Shown here: positions 45,442-53,780 of the stretch, in pieces
How the letters are laid out: each line of letters opens with the position of its first letter
Numbering within the stretch: position 1 is the stretch's first letter
Assembly (NCBI GenBank): GCA_902492015.1
Contig: CABUJR010000001.1
Span: forward strand, 1 to 64,000
Direction of reading: 5' to 3'
Source of the DNA: an uncultured Eubacteriales bacterium
GTDB taxonomy: Bacteria; Bacillota; Clostridia; TANB77; CAG-508
Length of the DNA: 64,000 nt
Program-made: the position numbers and the translations under genes
Notes under the pieces: model-generated
What the model saw: the letters and a program-made list of their open reading frames with translations, nothing else
The model's database searches: none
What the model was told of the DNA's origin: nothing

Positions 45442-45501
45442 CTCTGATAGCAGTTTCTAGTCTTACACAGCCATTGGACATATATATTAAATTTTAAAAA
45501 C

Positions 45502-45536
45502 ATAGTAAAAAGAGATAGCAAATAAACTATCTCTTT
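45502..45536 (-). terminator. Terminator between portal and scaffold genes
   Basis: AAAGAGATAG and CTATCTCTTT form a 10-bp stem with an 8-nt loop, followed on the leftward transcript by TTTTTACTATG. It would lower read-through from packaging into structural genes unless antiterminated. Confidence 0.75.
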
Positions 45537-45541
45537 CAAAA

Positions 45542-45652
45542 TTATTGTAGAGTAGGAGGTCTCTCTACATCTTCAATTATTTCTTCATATTCTGTACCAC
45601 ACCTTTTACATTGGTGTTTGAACTTGTTCTGTTTGACTGATATTACTGTCAT
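45542..45652 (-). CDS. 36-residue CxxC zinc-ribbon-like peptide overlapping the portal gene end
   Basis: Reading from an ATG at 45652 in a different frame from the portal gene gives 36 residues with FKHQCKRCGTEYEEIIEDV in the middle. A GGTGG site lies 2-3 nt before the ATG, close for a start signal. The CxxCG pattern and regular amino acid composition beyond the portal stop argue for real coding. Such short Zn-finger peptides are common in phages; the function is unknown. Confidence 0.5.
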   Translation of the reverse strand: MTVISVKQNKFKHQCKRCGTEYEEIIEDVERPPTLQ

Positions 45653-47357
45653 TTCCACCATTTTGCATTTCGGGCATTTCATTTGCAACTGCTCCTTCCT
45701 GTGCTATCATTTCTTGCTGTACAGCACCATATAAAGCTTCAGCTTGTGCTTGCATTTCTGCTATTTTTTGTCTTGCTTCTTTACGTTTTCTTATAATATT
45801 TTCTAAATCTGTTTTCGCACTAGAACTATTATCTGGAAGAGCTTCTGCATATTCTTCTAATGTTATCAAATTCTTTAATAATAAATTCTCAAGCGAAAGT
45901 TCTAATGCATATCTATCATAAGGACTACATGGTGTTATATCTATTTTTAAATCTAAATTAACTTTAGCAAGCTCACTTTTACTTATTTTAAATGGTTTTT
46001 CTATATTTTCAGCTTGTCCTAAATCATTAATTTGACTTTCTGTTGTATATAAAATTAATCCATTAACAAAATACACTTTTATAAGTTCAAATAATATTTT
46101 TGCACAATCTTCAAGAAAATATTTATAGTTTTCTAGCTGTTCATTAAGTGGTTGTTGAGAAGCTTGTTGAACTGCTAAAATTGCTTTACCAGATGCCTGA
46201 GTTGGATCTACATTTCCTGTTGCTGTATCCCCAGCTCCTGCTAAATCTTTTGTTGTATTTATTAAATCGGCTTGTAAATTATAAGCATCACCACTCATGC
46301 TAGTAGGTCTTAAATATGAAACCACATTATTTACATTATCTGCTCTCATATCATATAGTTCTATTAAGCTTCCTACTCCTGTCAAACTATCTGGATTTTT
46401 TACATATTTTGTATCAGCTACAAGTTTTGGATATGCCCCAATTTTTACCGCTATAGCCCTTCTTGTTGCAGTTTTATTTATTTCTCTTTGATTATCAATT
46501 AAATTCTCAACTTCAGACACACCTCTTGCATAACCAAGTTCTTCTTCCCATAAAAAGTGTGCAAAAGGATAAAGTTTACATTCTGTACTCTGTGGAGTAA
46601 TTAAATCACAAGTAGATGTTGCTTCACTTACATAAATTATTCCATCTTCTTTTCTTTCAAATTTTTTCACAATTGTGCACATTGGCATTATTTCCATAAG
46701 TCTCTTGTCACTTGCTTGTTCTTCTTCTATGTCTTTATCAGATACTATTTCTTCTATCTCATCATCACTTAAATTGTTATATCCTTGATCTCGATATAAT
46801 CTTGCTAAATCTTTTACTTCTTGAACAGTTTTCCTAAAAGTAACTAATATGTAAGGTTGGTTTTGTATATCAGATTCATTTTCATTTCCATAATAAATAT
46901 TATTTTTATCTATTTCTTCAGATAAAATTTGATCTTCTAATTCATCTTTGTAAAAGTATATTATTCCTTCTGCATTAATACATGCATTTTTTACTATACT
47001 TCTCACTTTCTTTCCTGATTGTGATTTTTCCCACATTCTATTTAAAAATTGTGATAGCCCTTTTGAAACTGATTTTAATGTTTCAAGTTCTTCTTCTGTA
47101 TTATATGAATTTGGATTAAAAACAATTTCATAATGATTTTGATTTACAATATTAACTTTATATTTTATTATTGGTTTTATAATGTTCAAAGTTATTACTT
47201 CAGAATCCGATTTAGGTTTCTTTAGTCCTTCCCATTGTCTGCCATGATAATTATCATAATATGTTTTACCTTTTGAATACATTTGCTGTAAAATATTATA
47301 CTGTTTTCCTCTTTCAAGCTGAGTCCAAATATGTGTTCTTTTATCTTCCTTCTTCAT
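45606..47357 (-). CDS. Portal protein (P22 gp1-like)
   Basis: A 583-residue portal. NIIKPIIKYKVNIVNQNHYEI and, later, FAHFLWEEELGYARGVSEVENLIDNQ with the glutamine-rich QASGKAILAVQQASQQPLNEQL match P22-type portal proteins, where the last forms the crown/stem helices. A low-complexity, Gln/Met-rich C-terminus (MQNGGNDSNISQTEQVQTPM) follows. AAGGAG is 7-8 nt before the ATG. Synteny with TerL and scaffold is exact. Confidence 0.85.
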   Translation of the reverse strand: MKKEDKRTHIWTQLERGKQYNILQQMYSKGKTYYDNYHGRQWEGLKKPKSDSEVITLNIIKPIIKYKVNIVNQNHYEIVFNPNSYNTEEELETLKSVSKGLSQFLNRMWEKSQSGKKVRSIVKNACINAEGIIYFYKDELEDQILSEEIDKNNIYYGNENESDIQNQPYILVTFRKTVQEVKDLARLYRDQGYNNLSDDEIEEIVSDKDIEEEQASDKRLMEIMPMCTIVKKFERKEDGIIYVSEATSTCDLITPQSTECKLYPFAHFLWEEELGYARGVSEVENLIDNQREINKTATRRAIAVKIGAYPKLVADTKYVKNPDSLTGVGSLIELYDMRADNVNNVVSYLRPTSMSGDAYNLQADLINTTKDLAGAGDTATGNVDPTQASGKAILAVQQASQQPLNEQLENYKYFLEDCAKILFELIKVYFVNGLILYTTESQINDLGQAENIEKPFKISKSELAKVNLDLKIDITPCSPYDRYALELSLENLLLKNLITLEEYAEALPDNSSSAKTDLENIIRKRKEARQKIAEMQAQAEALYGAVQQEMIAQEGAVANEMPEMQNGGNDSNISQTEQVQTPM

Positions 47358-47368
47358 GATATACTCCT

Positions 47369-47602
47369 TTAATTAAAATCTTTTTGATTATTTGGAAAGT
47401 TATCTATGTTCTCTAGAAATCTGTTCATTTCATTTAATTTTTCTTCTTTCTGCTTTTCTTCTTTTTTTTCTTTTATTATTTGTTTTGGTGTTTTTATTTT
47501 TGGTAACTCTGGTATTTCTGAATTTTTTCCTATTTTAAAGCCAAAATAAAATCCTATGCATAAGCATAAGATTGTAAGTACTGTGTATATTAAATTAATC
47601 AT
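47369..47602 (-). CDS. Small single-TM phage protein between terL and portal
   Basis: A 77-residue protein with an N-terminal membrane segment (LIYTVLTILCLCIGFYFGFKIG) followed by a charged Lys/Glu-rich coiled-coil-like tail. It is placed between terL and portal genes. AAGGAG precedes the ATG. The role is unknown; it may be an accessory membrane protein of virion assembly or of exclusion. Confidence 0.55.
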   Translation of the reverse strand: MINLIYTVLTILCLCIGFYFGFKIGKNSEIPELPKIKTPKQIIKEKKEEKQKEEKLNEMNRFLENIDNFPNNQKDFN

Positions 47603-47614
47603 TTCATTTCTCCT

Positions 47615-49432
47615 TTATATTATTTCTATTTCACTTCCAATATCAAAATATTGATTATTTTTTAAATCAGATGAATCTAATAATTTTATTTCTTTAATTT
47701 TCTCTGGTAATAATTTAAAACTTTGCTCTGTTCTAATATAAAAACTTATTGCAAGAGCCATAACTAGATCATCATGGTATCCTGCTTCTGCCTCTGGTCT
47801 TCCCTTTTTATCCATATTCTTAATGAATTTTAGCATTTCTTCTAATGTTTCTTTATCATTTATTTTTTCTATTTCATTTAAAACAATAGATTGTAATTCG
47901 GCAAGTATAAGTGGTCTTGTAATTGGTGTTGTTTTAAATCCAAATCTTTTTTCTTTTTTATCTTGGTATGTATCTTCTTTTTCTCTAACATAAAGATTAG
48001 GATATTTCATTTCATCTAATTTATTGGTCGGATATGTACTGAAATTCGTTTCAAGTCCTATTAATGCTTCATTGTAATGCATTCCTAAGCAAAATATTTG
48101 CATAGTGTATTCAATTTCATTAAATTTTTGTTTTAGCTTTACAACTTGTTTGCCTGTTATATTATCTAAAACATGAGCTGTAAAAAAATCTGAACCATCT
48201 CCTGCTGTATCTCCGCCTAAAACATAAGGATGTCTTTTTTGAACATCTTCATATATCTCTATACATCCTTCTTCATCTTCAACCCACTCATATTTATCTA
48301 TTTTAATATATTCTTCTCCATAAGTATCTCTAAAAGCTTTAGTTGTATAATTAAAGTATCCTTTTTTTATAGGTTTTTGTACCTCTAAAAGTCTTCTAAC
48401 TATTTGTTCTTTATCAAAATAACATAAACCAGTAGTTAAAAAAGCTTCTTGCGGAGAACATGGATATTCTTGCTTAATTAATTCTTTATCTATGTAATTT
48501 AAATATTTGTTGTAATACCAGTATATTTGTTCTAAATCTATCTTTTTTTCTTCTAATAGCCATTTACATCTTTCATGTATCCAATCTTTTATTTCTAGTT
48601 CTTCTATAAATTTTTGTTTTTGCTTTTCATCTCTGAAATTAAATCTATATTCTGGAGTTTTCCACCACTCATAAAAACAATTTATATGTCTGCCTGAGCT
48701 CCACATTTTTTCAAAATCATTAAATCCATTTGCCGTAGACTCATATATTTTTATACAATTTTTAGTTAAAGCCTCACCAATTCCAGCTTGAGTAGATGCA
48801 ATTCCATGTTTCCAAAATGCACATTCGCTACCATGCAGAAAATTAATTGTTCTTGATCTACCCATATTTTCTGTTGCGGTATCTACTTCCCAGCTTGAAT
48901 TAAGTTTTTCAAATAAAAATTGTCTTTTATTATTAAATTTTTCTGTTGGTTTTAAAACATCTGGTAAAAGATTATACGGATATTTAGCTTTATTTTGAAA
49001 AATCGTTTCTGTGTTAGTTCCTTCATCTGCTACAGTAAATCCTTGAAAGTTTTTATTCATTATCGTACTTGCAAGCTGATAAGCTGTTATTAAAGTTGTA
49101 AAACCTTGTTGACGTCCCTTTAAAATCAAAATTGATATATCCACAATTATTCCGTTTTTGTAATCTTCTATTGCTTTATTTAATTTATTTATAAAATCTT
49201 GTTGTACATTATTTAGAAAAAATGGTACTGTGTTTTGTTCTTTATCTACTACTACAAAAAACAGTTCAATCATTCTTTCAGGTTTTTCTTTTATTTGTTT
49301 TAAATATAAATCTTTTTTTTCTATTATTTCATCAGCTATAACATTTCTAAATTCTTTATCCCTCTCAATGTCATGGTCTTCATTCCATTTTATTTTTCTT
49401 CGCTCAATAAAGTAATCAACTGTATATGTCAT
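47615..49432 (-). CDS. Terminase large subunit
   Basis: A 605-residue packaging motor. The Walker A-like P-loop GRQQGFTT is at 106-113, the ATPase region continues with GSECAFWKHG near 200, and the C-terminal RNase H-like nuclease begins at YVLGGDTAGDGSDF near 405, with the Asp pair expected to bind metal, and DDLVMALAISFY near 565 as the last acidic motif. It packages DNA through the portal and cuts concatemers. Its ATG overlaps the TerS stop (ATGA). Headful packaging is likely by analogy to P22. Confidence 0.9.
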   Translation of the reverse strand: MTYTVDYFIERRKIKWNEDHDIERDKEFRNVIADEIIEKKDLYLKQIKEKPERMIELFFVVVDKEQNTVPFFLNNVQQDFINKLNKAIEDYKNGIIVDISILILKGRQQGFTTLITAYQLASTIMNKNFQGFTVADEGTNTETIFQNKAKYPYNLLPDVLKPTEKFNNKRQFLFEKLNSSWEVDTATENMGRSRTINFLHGSECAFWKHGIASTQAGIGEALTKNCIKIYESTANGFNDFEKMWSSGRHINCFYEWWKTPEYRFNFRDEKQKQKFIEELEIKDWIHERCKWLLEEKKIDLEQIYWYYNKYLNYIDKELIKQEYPCSPQEAFLTTGLCYFDKEQIVRRLLEVQKPIKKGYFNYTTKAFRDTYGEEYIKIDKYEWVEDEEGCIEIYEDVQKRHPYVLGGDTAGDGSDFFTAHVLDNITGKQVVKLKQKFNEIEYTMQIFCLGMHYNEALIGLETNFSTYPTNKLDEMKYPNLYVREKEDTYQDKKEKRFGFKTTPITRPLILAELQSIVLNEIEKINDKETLEEMLKFIKNMDKKGRPEAEAGYHDDLVMALAISFYIRTEQSFKLLPEKIKEIKLLDSSDLKNNQYFDIGSEIEII

Positions 49433-49842
49433 AATACATCTTCCAATTTTTTCTTTATCTCTGCTTTTATCTCTTGTTTTTCTGACCAGCCAAAATTATT
49501 AGAAAGACTAAACTTCGAACCATTGCAAGTTTCTTTTTCAAATAGTTTTTCTTCTGTAAACATTTCTACTTTTCTTCGCGCGCGTTCTATCGTGTCAAAA
49601 AATTCATCTCTTTCTTTATAATTTATTAAACTTTGTCTAGTCATATCTAGTGCATCTGCAAGCCCAGACATTGTTGGTGGTCTATAAAATTCATATATAT
49701 AATTTCCAAGAGCATCTCTTAGAGGTTTATCTCCATAAGTTTTTATTTTCATGCAAGAAGCAAAATATCTGTCAATTACATCTTGCATTTGTTCAGCATT
49801 ATGATACTTTCTAGGTCTGCCAACTTGTTTTTCTGTATCCAA
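49429..49842 (-). CDS. Terminase small subunit
   Basis: A 137-residue protein of the gp3/TerS type. QVGRPRKYHN at the start and the HTH region PPTMSGLADALDMTRQSLINY near 65-85 indicate DNA binding, recognising the packaging site. A TTG start at 49842 fits AAGGAG 8 nt upstream; a GTG at 49851 would overlap the ribosome binding site. Same TTG layout occurs at 53775 and 54035. It is followed by terL, coupled by ATGA. Confidence 0.85.
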   Translation of the reverse strand: MDTEKQVGRPRKYHNAEQMQDVIDRYFASCMKIKTYGDKPLRDALGNYIYEFYRPPTMSGLADALDMTRQSLINYKERDEFFDTIERARRKVEMFTEEKLFEKETCNGSKFSLSNNFGWSEKQEIKAEIKKKLEDVL

Positions 49843-49869
49843 ATATTTCACTCCTTTCTTTAATATTTT

Positions 49870-50037
49870 TTATTCTTTATTTTTTAACCCTTTTTTTGCA
49901 CATTCTCTAATTATTCTTTTTTTACTACACATATTATTAATATAAAATTTGCATTTACTACACATTAAACTAATAAAACTCTTTGTCTCTCTATCTATTG
50001 TTTCGTTTGCCATTTCTGTTATTTCCTTAGACTTCAT
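49870..50037 (-). CDS. 55-residue Cys-rich phage peptide
   Basis: A 55-residue basic protein starting MKSKEITEMANETIDRETKS. Four cysteines occur as LMCSKCKFYINNMCSKK and RECAKKG, a likely zinc-binding arrangement. AGGAG lies 8 nt before the ATG. It sits right before terS and may be a DNA-packaging accessory. It is too short for many gene finders. Confidence 0.6.
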   Translation of the reverse strand: MKSKEITEMANETIDRETKSFISLMCSKCKFYINNMCSKKRIIRECAKKGLKNKE

Positions 50038-50056
50038 ATGTTTTCTCCTAAATTAA

Positions 50057-50113
50057 TATAAAAAAAGAAACTAGTATCAAAAAGGTTGTACCTTATTATC
50101 TACTAATTTCTTT
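50057..50113 (-). terminator. Terminator of the putative phage small RNA
   Basis: On the minus strand AAAGAAATTAGTA pairs with TACTAGTTTCTTT (13 bp, one U-G that only works on this strand), enclosing a smaller AAGG-CCTT hairpin, then six T residues. It lies before the Cys-rich peptide and terS genes. Confidence 0.75.
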
Positions 50114-50205
50114 TTTATTACTCTTTTTATTAAAGTTCTAAGTTAGAACTGCAGTCTCTGGGCTTGTCCAAGCTTTCCTTGAACCACTGCAAATTATTTT
50201 AGAGA
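50114..50205 (-). ncRNA. Structured leader or small RNA next to the packaging genes
   Basis: On the minus strand, TGCAGT (50186-50191) pairs with ACTGCA (50150-50155), enclosing an inner stem in which CAAG-gaaag-CTTG and GGTT/AGCC can pair. GTTCTAA-c-TTAGAAC (50135-50149) forms a second hairpin, and the terminator follows. A possible promoter (TTGTTC ... TATTAT) lies at about 50234-50265. The segment has no ORF. I do not recognise it as a known RNA family. Confidence 0.45.
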
Positions 50206-50291
50206 TGAAAAACTTCTTTAATCAAAGTATTTCATAATACAAATATAACACACTTTGACCGAACAAAACGAACATTTAATTATTTTTTTAT

Positions 50292-50738
50292 TTATTTTTC
50301 AAAAAATCTATTTAATTTCATACGTATACTATCTGCAGTATATATTTTTCCCTCTTTATCATTTAATTTATGAGCAATTTGTATATAATTTAAATCATCT
50401 TCATATCTGTATCTTATTATTTTTCTAATTTCGCTATCTTCTATCTTTTTTAATTCGTATTCTATATGTACTACACTTTTTAAAATATCTTCTTCATTTT
50501 GCTTATACATATTTTTAAGTTTTTTTATTAAATTCTTTCTTCTTTTAAATACTTTATCCTCTTCAAATCCTTTTACTATACAATTATGTTGTGTAAATGG
50601 AAACTCTCTACTACTCCCTTTTACACTATCTTGTACTATTGCTTGTGGCGTTGATTCTAATTTCTCTATTCTTTCAAATAAATCTTTTTGTTCTAACTTT
50701 AATTTTTCTAAAGATTCTAACTCTTTTTTTGTAATCAT
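50292..50738 (-). CDS. Phage late-gene regulator, sigma-like (ArpU/RinA type)
   Basis: A 148-residue helical protein. The C-terminal part EIRKIIRYRYEDDLNYIQIAHKLNDKEGKIYTAD (as two blocks: IIRYRYEDDLNYIQIAHKLN, then TADSIRMKLNRFF) is a sigma region 4-like HTH, as in small phage late activators. Its place just before the packaging module, ahead of a candidate promoter and terminator unit, fits activation of late transcription. GGAGG precedes the ATG. Confidence 0.75.
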   Translation of the reverse strand: MITKKELESLEKLKLEQKDLFERIEKLESTPQAIVQDSVKGSSREFPFTQHNCIVKGFEEDKVFKRRKNLIKKLKNMYKQNEEDILKSVVHIEYELKKIEDSEIRKIIRYRYEDDLNYIQIAHKLNDKEGKIYTADSIRMKLNRFFEK

Positions 50739-50744
50739 ATGTAT

Positions 50745-51035
50745 TTATCCTCCAAATAAATCAAATTGTTTTAATAAATCTTGTTTTTTGTTTTCAAATT
50801 CTCTTTCTATTATCTTTTTTACCATAACATAATCTGTTTTAAACCATTTCTTTTTGAATTTCGCAACTGTTTTTCTATAGTCTTCTTCTGAAATATCTAA
50901 ACTCTGCCACCATTCTAAATCATGTAACACTTCTTTTAAATCTTTTAGCATTTCATTTAGTTCTATATCAAACATATTTCCTATGTAATAATTTTCTAAA
51001 ACAGTATATTGGTAATCATAACTTCCACCACTCAT
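50745..51035 (-). CDS. Phage protein with SGGSYDY start
   Basis: A 96-residue soluble protein beginning MSGGSYDYQYTVLENYY, a start seen often in uncharacterised phage proteins, then an acidic Trp-containing helix region (DLEWWQSLDISEEDYRKTV). The ATG at 51035 fits AAGGA; upstream in-frame ATGs lie inside the preceding gene. Function unknown. Confidence 0.65.
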   Translation of the reverse strand: MSGGSYDYQYTVLENYYIGNMFDIELNEMLKDLKEVLHDLEWWQSLDISEEDYRKTVAKFKKKWFKTDYVMVKKIIEREFENKKQDLLKQFDLFGG

Positions 51036-51036
51036 A

Positions 51037-51321
51037 TTATTCCTTCTCTTTCTTTTCAAAATCATCACATTTTTCATAATGTATACTACTATTCATATCT
51101 TCATCATCTACTCTATCTTTTTTATTACATTTATATTTACAATAATTACCTGATCCACAAGTATCATAAAATTCATAATATTTACAATCATAACAATTTT
51201 TCTTAAATATACTATCTAACCAAGCTTTTATTCTTAAGACTATCAAAGAAACTATAAAAAGTATTATCATTAATCCTACTATTATTAATCCAAAAATATC
51301 TTGCAATGTTATTACTATCAT
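51037..51321 (-). CDS. Membrane protein with Cys-rich cytoplasmic tail
   Basis: A 94-residue protein. One long membrane segment (about 8-28) is followed by a Cys-rich tail CYDCKYYEFYDTCGSGNYCKYKC, likely a Zn knuckle, and an acidic end. AAGGAG precedes the ATG. It belongs to the early run of short overlapping genes. Function unknown. Confidence 0.6.
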   Translation of the reverse strand: MIVITLQDIFGLIIVGLMIILFIVSLIVLRIKAWLDSIFKKNCYDCKYYEFYDTCGSGNYCKYKCNKKDRVDDEDMNSSIHYEKCDDFEKKEKE

Positions 51322-51339
51322 TTTTTATTTTTCTCCTTT

Positions 51340-51741
51340 CTATTTTATATTATCTAATAAAAATTCTTTTACTGTTTGTCCATTATATTTATATGCTCTA
51401 TCATCTATATATAATTGTGCTGGTAATTTTCTATTTGTAATACCTACAGTTGTTAAATCCTTCCAAAATGTTTCATCTTTTATAAGCTTTACTGGTAAAT
51501 CTATTACTCTTTCCCACCATTCTATAATTTGTTTTGGATTTCTAGTTGAACATACAAAAACTGGTATTTTATAATTTTGTAATATGCTTATAAGTTTTAC
51601 TACTTCCACATTAACTTCATCATATATGCTCCCGTCTTGCCAACCTTTGCTATATTTATGGATTACACCATCAAAATCAAAGCATACAGCTTGTCTTTCT
51701 TTTAATTTTAAATTATATTCATCTATTTTTATCTCATTCAT
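51340..51741 (-). CDS. HAD-like phosphatase domain protein
   Basis: A 133-residue small HAD protein. Motif I AVCFDFDGVIHKYSKGW is near residues 18-34, motif II VFVCSTRNPKQI near 60-71, and motif IV-like YIDDRAYKYNG near 113-123. Similar small phage HAD proteins act as 5-prime nucleotidases or as polynucleotide 3-prime phosphatases; the substrate cannot be told here. Its ATG lies inside the last codons of the upstream gene. Confidence 0.75.
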   Translation of the reverse strand: MNEIKIDEYNLKLKERQAVCFDFDGVIHKYSKGWQDGSIYDEVNVEVVKLISILQNYKIPVFVCSTRNPKQIIEWWERVIDLPVKLIKDETFWKDLTTVGITNRKLPAQLYIDDRAYKYNGQTVKEFLLDNIK

Positions 51742-51997
51742 ATCTTTTTACCTCTTTTTCATAAAATTTATTAAGCTGCTCTTCTAAGCCTCTTCTTTTT
51801 ATAAAGTCTTTATACATTTTTAGTTCTTTTTGCATTTCTAAGTATCCACCTTCTCGTTCTATTTCTATAAGTTCTCTAGTTCTGTATATTTGCTTCTCTA
51901 TTCTTTTCACACTTCTATTATCATCTGCTTCTAGATACTCTTGCTTTTCTTTTTCTAGTTTTTCTTCTTGCTCCAGTAATTGTTCTAATTTACTCAT
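51734..51997 (-). CDS. Coiled-coil early phage protein
   Basis: An 87-residue, highly charged protein, almost entirely helical (EQEEKLEKEKQEYLE, then RELIEIEREGGYLEMQKEL). GAGGTG precedes the ATG, which overlaps the upstream stop (ATGA). No function is evident. Confidence 0.55.
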   Translation of the reverse strand: MSKLEQLLEQEEKLEKEKQEYLEADDNRSVKRIEKQIYRTRELIEIEREGGYLEMQKELKMYKDFIKRRGLEEQLNKFYEKEVKRYE

Positions 51998-52194
51998 TTT
52001 TTCACCTCTATTTCAGTATTTAATAAATTATAAACTTTTTCAATTTCCCAGATTTCAAATTTATCATCTCTTATACAACGTATTTTCTTTCCATATGATG
52101 AAATAATAAAAGGACAATTAGCACACCCATCTTGGCTATTACATATATTTTCAATTTCACCATTTTTTAAATCTTTTACTTTCTTTTTAATCAT
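51994..52194 (-). CDS. Small Cys-containing phage protein
   Basis: A 66-residue protein with a three- or four-Cys cluster CNSQDGCANCPFI and a later C, suggestive of metal binding. The ATG at 52194 follows GAGG; an in-frame ATG four codons upstream falls inside the previous gene and has no better site. It overlaps the start of the following gene by four bases. Function unknown. Confidence 0.55.
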   Translation of the reverse strand: MIKKKVKDLKNGEIENICNSQDGCANCPFIISSYGKKIRCIRDDKFEIWEIEKVYNLLNTEIEVKK

Positions 52195-52594
52195 ATTTAT
52201 CCTCACTTTCTATAATTTTTACCATAATCCATTTATTTGTAATTTTATCTTTTTTTATTGTTAATTCTAAATTCTTTAATTTATTAAAGTCTATGTTAGA
52301 ACTCTCTAACATTATTTTTCCATTTCCTTCTGTAATGGTAATTATTAAGTATTTCAAAATATTTTCACACATCTCTTCTTTTTCTGATTTATTTACTAAC
52401 TGTTCTTTATAGTTTTGTATTACTTTATCTTTTATATCTTTTATTTTTATATTATTTAATTCACAAACTCGTAGTTCTTCTTCAGTTATCCATTTTTGCC
52501 ACTTTCCACAATCTCCACAATATAATCCTCTTCTAGTTCCTTGTATTTCTACAAATAAGTTTTTACTTTTACAATTACTACACTCTATCTTCAT
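52187..52594 (-). CDS. Zinc-ribbon phage protein
   Basis: A 135-residue protein starting MKIECSNCKSKNLFVE, with a second pair GLYCGDCGKWQKW, making a C4 zinc ribbon over residues 5-35. The rest is Lys/Glu/Ile-rich. AAAGGAG precedes the ATG by 7 nt. A nucleic-acid-binding role is plausible but unproved. Confidence 0.65.
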   Translation of the reverse strand: MKIECSNCKSKNLFVEIQGTRRGLYCGDCGKWQKWITEEELRVCELNNIKIKDIKDKVIQNYKEQLVNKSEKEEMCENILKYLIITITEGNGKIMLESSNIDFNKLKNLELTIKKDKITNKWIMVKIIESEDKYD

Positions 52595-52781
52595 TTCTTT
52601 TCTCCTTTTCATATAATAGTTTTTCATATAATTCTCTATTTTCATCTATTAATTTATCTATTATAAAGTATATATCACTATCATCATCCTCTTCCATCAT
52701 CTCTTTATGCTCACATATTCGATTTACTACTTTATAAACTCCATAAATTACTATTATTAAAATTATTACTAAATTATCCAT
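52578..52781 (-). CDS. Short single-TM phage protein
   Basis: A 67-residue protein with an N-terminal membrane segment (NLVIILIIVIYGVYKVV) and an acidic tail (EEDDDSDIY). The ATG at 52781 fits AAAGGAG 9 nt upstream. It overlaps the downstream zinc-ribbon gene by 17 nt. Function unknown. Confidence 0.55.
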   Translation of the reverse strand: MDNLVIILIIVIYGVYKVVNRICEHKEMMEEDDDSDIYFIIDKLIDENRELYEKLLYEKEKRNEDRV

Positions 52782-52795
52782 TTTTTCATCTCCTT

Positions 52796-53170
52796 TTAAT
52801 CTAATGTAACTAAACTTTCTATTCCTAATATTTTTTCGCACATGTTTTTTGCTCCCATGTGTCGCCACAATCCACTTTTCAAATTATCATTTTCTTTAAG
52901 TTCTTTTTTATAAACATTATATCTTTGCTGTTCCTCTTCTAAATACTTTCTTATAATGTCTTTACTTACACTATTTTCTAGTAATTCTTCTACTTCTTCT
53001 TTTGCAACTTTTTCTAATATATATTTTTGCTCTGTTGTTTCTAGTTTATTTAATACTGTTTCTATTGCTTCTAATAACAAAAAATTATCTTCATTTGATT
53101 CATCTCTTAAATCTGTTTTTAAATATCTTATAAAACTTTTACATTGATTTTTAGCTTCTTTTATTTTCAT
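52796..53170 (-). CDS. Helical early phage protein
   Basis: A 124-residue, strongly helical protein with Glu/Lys-rich repeats (KVAKEEVEELLENSVSKDII). Its C-terminal LWRHMGAKNMCEKILGIE may be a conserved end. AGGAGGTG precedes the ATG. I do not recognise a family. Confidence 0.55.
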   Translation of the reverse strand: MKIKEAKNQCKSFIRYLKTDLRDESNEDNFLLLEAIETVLNKLETTEQKYILEKVAKEEVEELLENSVSKDIIRKYLEEEQQRYNVYKKELKENDNLKSGLWRHMGAKNMCEKILGIESLVTLD

Positions 53171-53194
53171 TTTCCACCTCCTAAAATATCGCTC

Positions 53195-53605
53195 TTAACC
53201 GATATTTGTCGCTTTTCTTTCAAAATATTCTTTCGTGCAATTTAACATTTTTTCATGACTACAATCTTCTGAAATATCACTTTCACAATCACACTTTATT
53301 GCACATACTGTATCATCTACTATTGCACTACTTACTATATGCTCTGCCATTAAATCTATTTGCTTATCTTTTTCTCTTATTATTAAATCTTGCTTTAATA
53401 ACTCACAAGTATTTTTTCTATTATCTTGTAATTCTCTTTCAAATCCATTTTTCCAGTATTCATTTTCTTTTTTTAATCTAGTTATAAGATTTAAAACTGT
53501 ATCTATATATTTCTTTGCATATACATATCCAATTTTATTAAAATCTAATCTGTTATTCATATATTTTAAATATTCAATAGCTTTCTTTTCCTCTTCTGAT
53601 AACAT
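53195..53605 (-). CDS. Early phage protein with Cys pairs
   Basis: A 136-residue protein, helical with charged repeats and a C-terminal acidic Cys cluster CAIKCDCESDISEDC. The ATG at 53605 is 7 nt after GGAGG; an upstream ATG at 53620 overlaps the small membrane-protein gene. Function unknown. Confidence 0.55.
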   Translation of the reverse strand: MLSEEEKKAIEYLKYMNNRLDFNKIGYVYAKKYIDTVLNLITRLKKENEYWKNGFERELQDNRKNTCELLKQDLIIREKDKQIDLMAEHIVSSAIVDDTVCAIKCDCESDISEDCSHEKMLNCTKEYFERKATNIG

Positions 53606-53607
53606 AG

Positions 53608-53775
53608 TTATTCCTCCCATTTATAAAAATTCATAAAAAATATAACTATACCTATTAAAAAAATAATTGTACCTGCTATATAAGGGAAAAACATAGTAAC
53701 TATAACAAATATTGAAGCTATTAATAAAACTATAAGTGTTTTTATTAAAGCTTTTAATAATTTTTCTTTATTCAA
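53608..53775 (-). CDS. 55-residue two-TM phage membrane peptide
   Basis: A 55-residue hydrophobic peptide (NKEKLLKALIKTLIVLLIAS, then a turn MFFPYIAG and a second segment TIIFLIGIVIFFMNFY). It starts with TTG 8 nt after AAGGAG, the same layout as terS. It ends by overlapping the next gene by three bases of its ribosome binding region. It may be a small membrane protein of early takeover or a holin-like peptide; unknown. Confidence 0.55.
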   Translation of the reverse strand: MNKEKLLKALIKTLIVLLIASIFVIVTMFFPYIAGTIIFLIGIVIFFMNFYKWEE

Positions 53776-53780
53776 TTAAA

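Noticed and set aside
45383..45481. Scaffold protein starting 33 codons upstream
   Set aside because: The upstream ATG has no site and the added codons cover the hairpin pair; the GGGAG-served ATG at 45382 is the better start.
50292..50738. A full host sigma factor
   Set aside because: Only a region-4-like HTH is present and the gene is in the phage late-control position; a small phage regulator fits better.
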